Of a stretch of DNA of 42,333 nucleotides, positions 1 through 7,946 are shown piece after piece. The DNA is from Candidatus Nealsoniibacteriota bacterium (GTDB lineage: Bacteria > Patescibacteriota > Minisyncoccia > Minisyncoccales > RBG-13-42-11): contig JAPLXL010000003.1 in assembly GCA_026396115.1 (NCBI GenBank), forward strand, positions 1 to 42,333, in the 5' to 3' direction. Position 1 is the first letter of the stretch; each line of letters starts with the position of its first letter. The notes beneath the pieces were generated by a model. It worked only from the letters and a program-made list of their open reading frames with translations, was not told the origin of the DNA and ran no database searches. The translations under genes and the position numbers were made by a program.

Positions 1-645
1 GGAGTCAAATTATCCGATCCTTCTTTTTTAAATAAATTAGTGTCATCAGGAGTTGACGAATTAAGAATTCCCATTTATGGCTCTAACGCAAAAGTTCATG
101 ATTCTGTCACTCGAACACCGGGCAGTTTTAACAAAGTGGTAACCGGAATTAAAAATCTGCTAAAAAAAACTTCTAAAATAGAAATCCAGATAAGTTGCTT
201 AATCATGAAGCAGAACAAAAACGATCTTTTGAATATAGTTGATTTTGTAAACAAATTAGGAATAAAAGACTTTTACTTTTCAATTCCCTGTATACAAGAA
301 GATGATATTTCTTTTTATATTCCCCTCAAGGATCTGGGTCCTTATTTAAAAAAACTCTATAATTACGCTCTAAAAATTAACGATGAAATTAAATTTATGG
401 AAATACCTTTTTGTGTTTTTGGTGAACTTAACACAAAAAATATTATTAGTAAATGTTCACCTCCCAATTTAGGTGAATACAACCAACCGCCGGAACAAGT
501 TAGAACATCAATACCGGACCTTCCTTCGTATAGATTGAAGAAAAAGCTTAAAATTTGTAGTAATTGTAAAGCTTATAACGATTGTGATGGATTTTTTGTC
601 AATGATATCGATAAATTTGGGCCTGGAAAAATTAAGAAAATTTAA
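1..645 (+). CDS. Radical SAM protein, C-terminal part (5' end outside window)
   Basis: Frame is open to base 1 (GVKLSDPSFLNKLVSSGVDELRIPIYGSNAKVHDSVTRTPGSF...). Shares the HDxxTRxxGSF motif and C-terminal Cys cluster with the ORFs at 693 and 5932. Confidence 0.75.
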   Translation, partial: GVKLSDPSFLNKLVSSGVDELRIPIYGSNAKVHDSVTRTPGSFNKVVTGIKNLLKKTSKIEIQISCLIMKQNKNDLLNIVDFVNKLGIKDFYFSIPCIQEDDISFYIPLKDLGPYLKKLYNYALKINDEIKFMEIPFCVFGELNTKNIISKCSPPNLGEYNQPPEQVRTSIPDLPSYRLKKKLKICSNCKAYNDCDGFFVNDIDKFGPGKIKKI

Positions 646-692
646 GGGTTTAGTTAAATTCTTATATTAGAAATAAATAATAATTAAGATAA

Positions 693-1568
693 ATGAGTAA
701 TAGCAAGAGAGTTGATATTAAAATAGGCTTTCAGTGTAATAATTCTTGCCGGTTTTGCATACAAGGTGACAAAAGAAACAAGTTTCCGAATAAAACCGCC
801 GAAGAAGTAAAAAATATATTAAAAAAAGAAAAAAATAACTGTGATAGCGTATTATTTACTGGTGGAGAGCCAACCATCCAAAAAAATCTTGTTGACTATG
901 TAAAATATGCAAAAGGAAGACTTTTTGCATATAAAGATTATTGTATAGAGTTAATTAAAGCTGGTGTAGATGTTTTTAATCCTGCAATTCATGGCTCGTG
1001 TTCAGAGATTCATGATTATTTAACCCGTTCACCTGGTAGTTTTAAACAAACATTAAAAGGAATTAAAAATTTGAAAAAATTAAACCAGATTATTGGTACC
1101 CAAACCGTAATAACTAAAATCAATTATCAGGATATTCCCAACATAGCAAAAATGATGATTGATTTAAAACCTAATTTTTTTCAATTTGCCTTTATGCACA
1201 TTAATCCCATTATTCAGGAAAATCCACAACTAATTGAAGAGATTGTACCAAGATATTCGCAAGTGGAATCTTATGTGAAAGAAGGACTACAAATTGGGGT
1301 TAATGCCGGTGTTGAGACAAGAACAGAGGCCATTACTTATTGTTTTATGAAAGGATATGAAAGCCATATAACGGGAAATAAAACTCCTACTACCACCGTT
1401 TATGATGCAAATAAAATAATTGAAAACTTTAACGAAGTAAGAAAAACTCAAGGAAAGTCTAAAGGTCCTAACTGTCAAAGATGCAAGTATGATGAGATTT
1501 GCGAGGGTCCGTGGAGAGATTATCCAGAAATTTTTGGATGGGAAGAATTTAAGCCGATAAAATATTAA
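693..1568 (+). CDS. Radical SAM protein with C-terminal Cys cluster
   Basis: CNNSCRFC (CxxxCxxC), FTGGEPT motif, C-terminal NCQRCKYDEICEG. Confidence 0.85.
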   Translation: MSNSKRVDIKIGFQCNNSCRFCIQGDKRNKFPNKTAEEVKNILKKEKNNCDSVLFTGGEPTIQKNLVDYVKYAKGRLFAYKDYCIELIKAGVDVFNPAIHGSCSEIHDYLTRSPGSFKQTLKGIKNLKKLNQIIGTQTVITKINYQDIPNIAKMMIDLKPNFFQFAFMHINPIIQENPQLIEEIVPRYSQVESYVKEGLQIGVNAGVETRTEAITYCFMKGYESHITGNKTPTTTVYDANKIIENFNEVRKTQGKSKGPNCQRCKYDEICEGPWRDYPEIFGWEEFKPIKY

Positions 1569-1656
1569 TATAACCTAGAATATGCGTGAATTATTGTTTA
1601 TCGTTTGCGTATATGATTAATGAATGAGGTAAAGAAATTATTAAAAAAATTAGTTT

Positions 1657-2781
1657 ATGGACCTAAATTTAATTTATTTTTTATTCTTACTTCCTCTTGC
1701 AATTGTAGGGATATCCTGTTCTTACACCGATATTAAATACGGTAAGATTTTTAATAAATGGATAATTCTAGGCTTTATTTATATTTTTTGCCTTTACATT
1801 TTTATATTTTTTTTTCTGGAAGGTAGGGTTTATATTTTTAAATTAATCCTAAATGGAACAATTGCTTTTTCAACGGGGTATTTGCTGTGGTACTTTAAAT
1901 TATGGTCAGCTGGCGATGCGAAGCTTTTTTCTGTTTACGCCTTTTTGGTTCCATTAGATTTTTATTCAAAAAGCTACGTACTTCATTTTCCTTCTTTTAA
2001 TTTATTAATGAACTTATTTGTTCCCCTTCTTCTTGTGTTAATTATTAGCGCGTTAATAGTAACTTTAAAGGAACTATACAAAGCTAAGGATAGAATAAAA
2101 AAATTAAAACTACCAGAAACTAAAAGAGTTTTTCAGCTTTTATCATATTTGTTTCAACTTTTTTTAAACTATGTTTTTGTTTTTATAATATTACAATCAA
2201 TTATTCTTCCTTTAACAAAACATTTTCCCATAAGTGAAGTTTTTAACAATCCATTTTTTATTTTTGCTTTATTGCTTTTAACAATTGTAAGCTTTAATAA
2301 AAAAAGAAGAGAAAAAAAATGGCTAAACTGGGTTCTTTACGGGGTTATTTTGGCTTATATTTGTTCAATTATTTTTTCAGGAGAATTTTTTGATCGTTTA
2401 ATAAATCTACTGAGAGTTTCTTTAGTTTTTATGGTTTTCGTGGGTTTAACCAGAAATATTTTAAATCTTTATGTTCAAAAAAGGGAAATAGAAAAAGTAA
2501 AAATCAAAAACATTAAGGAGGGTATGATTCTTACCAAAGACGAGTCCTCTATGTTTCTAAACAAGATTAAAGAAGATTTTGGAGCCTTGGACGCTGGGGG
2601 ATTGAGCAAAAACCAGGTAAAATTAATTAAAGAATTCTTTAAAAACAGCGAAGAATTGGAGATAAAAATTTATAAAACACTTCCTTTTGCGCCGTTTCTA
2701 TTTCTATCTGCTATCATTTCAGTTTTTACCCAAAGTTCTTTTCTCGTACTGATTGACAAAGCTTTTCGATATTTCTTATAA
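1657..2781 (+). CDS. A24-type prepilin peptidase-like polytopic membrane protein
   Basis: N-terminal SYTDIKYGKIFN and GDAKLF motifs typical of type IV prepilin peptidases; multiple hydrophobic segments. Confidence 0.65.
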   Translation: MDLNLIYFLFLLPLAIVGISCSYTDIKYGKIFNKWIILGFIYIFCLYIFIFFFLEGRVYIFKLILNGTIAFSTGYLLWYFKLWSAGDAKLFSVYAFLVPLDFYSKSYVLHFPSFNLLMNLFVPLLLVLIISALIVTLKELYKAKDRIKKLKLPETKRVFQLLSYLFQLFLNYVFVFIILQSIILPLTKHFPISEVFNNPFFIFALLLLTIVSFNKKRREKKWLNWVLYGVILAYICSIIFSGEFFDRLINLLRVSLVFMVFVGLTRNILNLYVQKREIEKVKIKNIKEGMILTKDESSMFLNKIKEDFGALDAGGLSKNQVKLIKEFFKNSEELEIKIYKTLPFAPFLFLSAIISVFTQSSFLVLIDKAFRYFL

Positions 2782-2821
2782 TACAAGAAAGGTCGTATTT
2801 CTTATAATACAAGAAAGGTCG
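2770..2821 (+). repeat. Two perfect tandem 26-bp units, each with a small hairpin (TTTCTT...AAGAAA)
   Basis: tatttcttataatacaagaaaggtcg x2; the CDS stop lies inside unit 1. Confidence 0.95.
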
Positions 2822-2852
2822 AGAAGATTAAAAATTAAAAATAAAGAATTTT

Positions 2853-3314
2853 ATGCAAAATAAATTAATAATTTATTTGGGAATCTTTGGAGCAATTATT
2901 GTGATTTTCATGGCTGGCTTTTATGTAGCTTCTTTCTTCAAAAAACCGTTAGAATTGGGAGAAAAACCAGTAGAGGAAATAGGATATCTTAAATCTTTGG
3001 GAGCTCCATTTGTGCTTCATGGGTTTGTAATAAAGATAGATAGGGAGAAAACTCCGATGGAGATTATAGTTTCCGTGAATTTAGTTGGTAATTTTGAAAA
3101 TCCTCCTAGTCCCTCTATTACGAGGAAATTTTTAATTGATGACCAAACTCTTATATTTACTGGCAAATCAGGACCGGATGAGCCACTAACTCCTGCTAAC
3201 GTAGATGTATTGGAAGAAAAATCTCCAATTATTGTGACAGTGAGTGAAGATATTACAGAAATTTTAAACAGAGAAACTTTTTCTGTTCTGCGAATGAAAG
3301 TTATCAAAGAATAA
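2853..3314 (+). CDS. Hypothetical membrane-anchored protein
   Basis: ORF with N-terminal TM segment (LIIYLGIFGAIIVIFMAGFYVASFF). Confidence 0.6.
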   Translation: MQNKLIIYLGIFGAIIVIFMAGFYVASFFKKPLELGEKPVEEIGYLKSLGAPFVLHGFVIKIDREKTPMEIIVSVNLVGNFENPPSPSITRKFLIDDQTLIFTGKSGPDEPLTPANVDVLEEKSPIIVTVSEDITEILNRETFSVLRMKVIKE

Positions 3315-3338
3315 ACTATCAAAATAGTAAAAATTAGA

Positions 3339-3408
3339 TGCCTCCTCTTTATATTTAATCTTTGTTTTCCTATTGTGGGGTGAAGGAATGTTGTTATAAG
3401 AGGAGGCA
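3339..3408. terminator. Inverted repeat / possible structured 3' element
   Basis: tgcctcctctt ... aagaggaggca complementary arms flanking about 48 nt. Confidence 0.4.
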
Positions 3409-3734
3409 GTAGTTTGTCTGTTGTAGGGAAGAATAAAAACGAATTTAATTTTGTAACAAAGACGATTTTTCAAAACCGGTAATTTTTTGATAAAATTTTA
3501 AGTTAATGATGAGTTAATTAACCATTATCCAAAATGCTTCCCAAAATATCGACATGGCTTATAGTCTAACGATTGAAAAGATTGTAGGGTAGCGTAAAAG
3601 ATGTAAAGGATGTTATGAATTTTGCAAAAACGTGTAAGAATCATATAATAAATTGGTTTTACTGACATTCATCTTAAATGATTATGGTGTTGTTGTTTTT
3701 TAAATCAAACCAATATTAATAATAAATATTAATT

Positions 3735-3975
3735 ATGAAAAAAGATCAGACTAAAAAAGAGTATATCGTAACTTATTGCAGCCAAGAGCATTTCAAGGTT
3801 TTAGGGTGGTAAAGCTTCTAATTTAGAAGAAGCAATGGATCGTGCCCAGAGGGAGTTAAAAAAAGAGGCAAAATTCTATGAAGTAGAAGAAACAATGATT
3901 GGAGAAATTAAAGATGAAAAAAAGTTATTTTCGATATTAATTAGTTATCAAAAAACTAAGAATAGAACAGAATAA
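3735..3975 (+). pseudogene. Frameshifted paralogue of the 74-aa small protein at 6699
   Basis: ATGAAAAAAGATCAG... ; CSQEHFKVLGW then stop. 'gggtggtaaagcttctaatttagaagaagc' versus the intact 'gggtgggttaaagcttctaatttagaagaagc' (2-nt loss). Reading resumes in another frame to TAA at 3975. Confidence 0.8.
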
Positions 3976-5814
3976 ATGGATATAATAAACCAGCAATTTA
4001 TTCATAGTTTAACCTTGAATTTGCATAATAAAATTCCTTTTTTGATTTTGGTAAATTTTATTTTACTTTTAATCCTTATTTTTCTTAATAGAGAAGAATT
4101 AAAATTATTTTTTAAAAAGATAAAAAGAAAAACTTGGATAATTCTCTTTTTAATTTTCTTTTTAGCATTGGCCTTAAGATTATTTTTAATCCCTCATTTT
4201 TTAAGAACCTTTTATGACGAGGCCTGGCATATTGGAGCCGCAGAACGATTAGTTGAAAGTAATTTTTTAGACCAGGGGAATTATGCCAAAGGAGTAGGGT
4301 GGCCTTTTATTTTGGCTATCTTTTTTAAATTATTTGGGGTAAGCAATTGGACTGCTTTATATACTTCATCTGTTTTTGGAGCTTTGACTATATTTAATAT
4401 TTTTCTAATTGGTTTTTCATTTTTCAAGAAAGAAAAAATTGCCTTGTGGTCAGCTTTTTTGTTTTCAATAATACCCCTTCATGTAATTTGGTCTGGTTCT
4501 TCTATCGCGAACATTTCTTCTATTTTTTTTGCAACTTTTGCTCTATTTATTTCATCATTATATTTTAGAAACAAAACGCTACCTCTATTTTGTCTTTCCT
4601 TAATATCGTTAGCTTTTGCAGCCCAGTTTAGGCAGGAGAACTATATCTATTTTTTAATATTTTTTATAGGTCTATTAATTTTTAAGAATTTTTCATTTAG
4701 AAAGATAAAATTTACAAAATTAGATTGTTTTAGGAAAAAAAATTTGATAATTTATATACTCTTATTTTTACTCATCGGCATTTTTGTTCTACCTAGTTTC
4801 ATCCAAGTTCTCGATTTTCAGTTGTTTACTAATTGGGCTCAGCGTGAATCAGGAGGAAAGCTTTTGACTCAAAATTGGTCTGTGCCAAATCTAATCTATA
4901 ATTTTTCAACCTGGGGAAAAGATATTTTTACTAATAAATATCACCCTCTTGTTTTTTCATTCCTTTTTATCTTAGGCATTATTTATCTGTTTAAAAGAGA
5001 ACGTCAAAAACTGCTTTTTTTACTAATTTGGTTCTTTTCTCTTTTCTTCATCTATTTTTGTTCTTGGCCAACATTAGGATGGGAATCTCGGTTTCTTTTA
5101 AGTTTTTACCCTATAACTTCAATATTTGCCGGGGTTGGTATTTATATTATCTGCAAAAAGTTATCTGGAAAATTTAATTCTAATAACCTAACTATATTTT
5201 TTGTTTCCATTCTTCTATTCTTATTTTCCTTTTTTATTGGAAAGGGAATAATCTATAATCTTGCGGAAATAGAAGCTATTTTAGAGACAAAAATTCCGGA
5301 AATGGCCCAGAATGAAATTCCTTCGAACTGTGTTATTGTGACTAATGTGCCGGAAATGATTTCAGCAACCACTGATTTACGAGCCATTCAACTCAGTTCT
5401 TTTTTGAATTCGCAATTTTTAGAAAATCGTTATAATATTATATTTCCTTCTCAGGAAGAACTTAGCCTTGAAATTAAAGAGGATAAAAATGTTTTTCTTT
5501 CCCATCAAGGGTATAAGACTGACTGCGTACTCTTTTTTGAAGATTTTTATTGCGAAAAAGGGTCTCCAGTTTTCCCTGAATTTGTAGAAGATTGCAAAAA
5601 AATTAAAAATAAATATAATGCAGTACCTTATCTAACCTATTCAGAAAAAGAGGTATCTGTAAAATTAATAAGTTCTTATTTAAATTTTTTCCCATTGCTA
5701 GCAAATGTTAGCAACGTAGACAAGAAAAGAATAAATACCATAAAACCAGCTGTTGGAGAAGAGAACATTAAAAGTTATACTTTTTATAAACTTTATCCTA
5801 AGCTATCCCAGTAA
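3976..5814 (+). CDS. Polytopic membrane glycosyltransferase-like protein (GT-C/PMT-like)
   Basis: Many TM segments; early FYDEAWHIGAAERL resembles the acidic first-loop motif of GT-C dolichyl-phosphate-mannose mannosyltransferase-like enzymes. Confidence 0.6.
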   Translation: MDIINQQFIHSLTLNLHNKIPFLILVNFILLLILIFLNREELKLFFKKIKRKTWIILFLIFFLALALRLFLIPHFLRTFYDEAWHIGAAERLVESNFLDQGNYAKGVGWPFILAIFFKLFGVSNWTALYTSSVFGALTIFNIFLIGFSFFKKEKIALWSAFLFSIIPLHVIWSGSSIANISSIFFATFALFISSLYFRNKTLPLFCLSLISLAFAAQFRQENYIYFLIFFIGLLIFKNFSFRKIKFTKLDCFRKKNLIIYILLFLLIGIFVLPSFIQVLDFQLFTNWAQRESGGKLLTQNWSVPNLIYNFSTWGKDIFTNKYHPLVFSFLFILGIIYLFKRERQKLLFLLIWFFSLFFIYFCSWPTLGWESRFLLSFYPITSIFAGVGIYIICKKLSGKFNSNNLTIFFVSILLFLFSFFIGKGIIYNLAEIEAILETKIPEMAQNEIPSNCVIVTNVPEMISATTDLRAIQLSSFLNSQFLENRYNIIFPSQEELSLEIKEDKNVFLSHQGYKTDCVLFFEDFYCEKGSPVFPEFVEDCKKIKNKYNAVPYLTYSEKEVSVKLISSYLNFFPLLANVSNVDKKRINTIKPAVGEENIKSYTFYKLYPKLSQ

Positions 5815-6690
5815 TTTGTATTTGGAACAAATGTAATAGTAGATGTATTATGTGTACTAATCAGACTGAATTTCAAGCTAAAGATCCCTATAAGGATTAC
5901 AGTTTTAGCGAACTTAAAAAAAATTAGCAGAATGAGAATTTTCGATAATAAAGGCAATTTAATTGATGATAAAATCATTTTAACGGGCGGAGAACCGACT
6001 ATTCATCCGGATTTTTTTGGAATACTTTCTTTTATTAGAAAAAAATTTCCTGAAGTAATAATAGAATTAGATATCAACGGAAGTAGATTTTGTTATCCTT
6101 CTTTCACTAAAAAAGTTTTGTCATTTGGAAGAGTGAATATTTATATATTTTTACATGGATTTGACCCGAAAACTCACGATACTATTACCAGAACCTTGGG
6201 AAGTTTTTTGCAAACTGTAAAAGGGATAGAAAATATTTTGAAATATAGAAATCTCAGTCTTCACGAATTAGAGTTAAGGATTATTATCACTAGACTTACT
6301 TATCAATATATTGAAAAAATATTAAAATTTATAAAAGAAGATTTCCCTCAAGCAGACAGAATAGTGGTTATTTTTATGGAAATGGAAGAACAAGCAGGAG
6401 ATAATTTTAAAATTGTCGGTCTTACCTACAGTCAGTTTCAAAAATTTATATCAAAAATAGCCAAATGGATTCAGAAATTTAAAGAATTCCGTTTCTATCA
6501 TTTTCCTTTATGTACGCTTGATTCTAAATATTGGAAATACATACATAGAACCTTGCCAGACAATGAAGTTTCCTTTTTAAAATCTCGTGATAATTGTCTT
6601 TATAAAGAATATTGTCTTGGTATTCATTTTAGATACTTGGAGAATTTTGGAAGAAATGAGTTCAAACCAATTAAAAATAAAATGAATTAA
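5811..6690 (+). pseudogene. Radical SAM protein interrupted by a frameshift at an A8 tract (5916-5923)
   Basis: CNSRCIMC (CxxxCxxC, 5832-5855) is in one frame and ends at TAG 5925; the rest (LTGGEPTIHP..., ORF 5932-6690) is in the +1 frame. Removing one A from the A8 tract joins them. Confidence 0.75.
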
Positions 6691-6698
6691 AAATTAAA

Positions 6699-6923
6699 AT
6701 GGCAAAAAAATTTACTCTTAAAACAGATGAAAAAGATTATATTGTGATCTATGAAAGCCAAGAGCATTTCGAGGTTTTAGGGTGGGTTAAAGCTTCTAAT
6801 TTAGAAGAAGCTATTAAAAATGCGGAAGAAACATTAATAAATGAAATAAAGAAATATAGTGTAAAAAACGCTGAAATAGCTGAATGGAAAGATGGCAGAG
6901 AAATTTCTTTTAATATAGAGTAA
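6699..6923 (+). CDS. 74-aa small protein, intact paralogue of the pseudogene at 3735
   Basis: Short ORF directly downstream of the rSAM gene; two copies in the island. Confidence 0.65.
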   Translation: MAKKFTLKTDEKDYIVIYESQEHFEVLGWVKASNLEEAIKNAEETLINEIKKYSVKNAEIAEWKDGREISFNIE

Positions 6924-6951
6924 TTAGTTTTTATAAATGATATTCATTTGG

Positions 6952-6986
6952 GACATCTGGAGCGATTTCAAAAACGTCCAGATGTC
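6952..6986. repeat. Perfect 10-bp inverted repeat
   Basis: gacatctgga N15 tccagatgtc. Confidence 0.85.
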
Positions 6987-7165
6987 AAACGCTTACAATC
7001 AAGGCAAAATGGATACAATAAATATTTTGATTACTGAAGCTGAAAAATGCGAACCGGTTCCTATTTTAGCAAGATATTCAAACAGGTAGAATTAGAGGAA
7101 TTATTGTTGCTGACCATGTAGATGCGTCATTAGCGAAACCATTGAGTGCAAAAGGTGTACTTTAG
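6985..7165 (+). pseudogene. Decayed or frameshifted small ORF
   Basis: MSNAYNQGKMDTINILITEAEKCEPVPILARYSN then a frame change to GRIRGIIVADHVDASLAKPLSAKGVL. Confidence 0.35.
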
Positions 7166-7289
7166 ATGTTTCTTTCCGGTATGAAAATGGGTAGTTGCAG
7201 ATTTTAGATGAATAACTAATAACATTTTTACTTACTTTCAAGAAGAGACAACAAATTTTGCCCTCTCTTTTTGTAAGTTTAACAAGAGC

Positions 7290-7318
7290 TTGACAAGATA
7301 AATTAAAAAATGTATAAT
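7290..7318 (+). promoter_or_regulatory. Consensus sigma70-type promoter
   Basis: TTGACA (7290-7295), 17-nt spacer, TATAAT (7313-7318), about 55 nt upstream of an SD-bearing ORF. Confidence 0.8.
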
Positions 7319-7372
7319 TAGGACAGATTTAATTTAACAATTGAATGTATATTTAATAAAGGAGGATGAGTT

Positions 7373-7708
7373 GTGATGAAAAGGATGACAATTATCTCAT
7401 TGATTTGTGTGTGTCTATTAGTAGTGGTGCTTGTCGGCTATAGCCGTATTTATTTAGTAGATATAAATAATCTATATAATCTTAAATATGGGGCTAGGAT
7501 TGTACTCGTTATTAAAGAATTATGCCTTATAAAAGGAAAAGATTATTTATTATGTGGTACAGAATTAATAGATACAAATAAAAATTTAATATTAATATAT
7601 GTACCACCATTAAGGGCACCATTAAGGGCAACGGCTTTAGGGAGTGAGGTTAACTATACAGATGTTTTTGTCCTGACAGGGTATATTACTATCCAAGGGG
7701 ATCCTTAA
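7373..7708 (+). CDS. Hypothetical small exported or membrane-anchored protein
   Basis: Strong SD (aaaggagg) upstream; N-terminal hydrophobic segment; GTG 7373 or ATG 7376 start. Confidence 0.65.
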   Translation: MMKRMTIISLICVCLLVVVLVGYSRIYLVDINNLYNLKYGARIVLVIKELCLIKGKDYLLCGTELIDTNKNLILIYVPPLRAPLRATALGSEVNYTDVFVLTGYITIQGDP

Positions 7709-7716
7709 TTGATCTC

Positions 7717-7746
7717 AGGAGGAGATAAATATTTTTATCTCCTCCC
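7717..7746 (+). terminator. Perfect hairpin GGAGGAGATAAA/TTTATCTCCTCC
   Basis: ggaggagataaatatttttatctcctcc directly after the stop codon. Confidence 0.6.
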
Positions 7747-7763
7747 GTCATTTAGTTAGCAGA

Positions 7764-7791
7764 CGCTCTTTACAAGAAGAGCTTTTTTTAT
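7764..7791 (+). terminator. Rho-independent terminator
   Basis: gctctt tacaag aagagc ttttttt. Confidence 0.7.
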
Positions 7792-7897
7792 TAAAATGGG
7801 CCTAGAAATTAATCACTGAAATTTGGTGAATAATTTTGATACCCAAAGTATCAAATCTATGTTCAATTACCCGAATTATAATGAAATTATAATAAAG

Positions 7898-7924
7898 GGT
7901 GAAGAAGAGATTTATCTCTTCGAC
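7898..7924. repeat. Stem-loop repeat family, first member in window
   Basis: ggtgaagaagagatttatctcttcgac, upstream of rny. Confidence 0.7.
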
Positions 7925-7946
7925 TACCAAAATTTTAGTTTAAACT

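Noticed and set aside
3480-3720. Possible ncRNA or rSAM remnant in the intergenic region
   Set aside because: A few Cys codons in broken frames (KRCKGCYEFCKNV) are suggestive, but no consistent frame or recognisable RNA motif was found.
6699-6923. Classical RiPP precursor peptide
   Set aside because: No Cys/Ser/Thr-rich core or Gly-Gly leader; it looks like a folded domain, so only a partner role is proposed.
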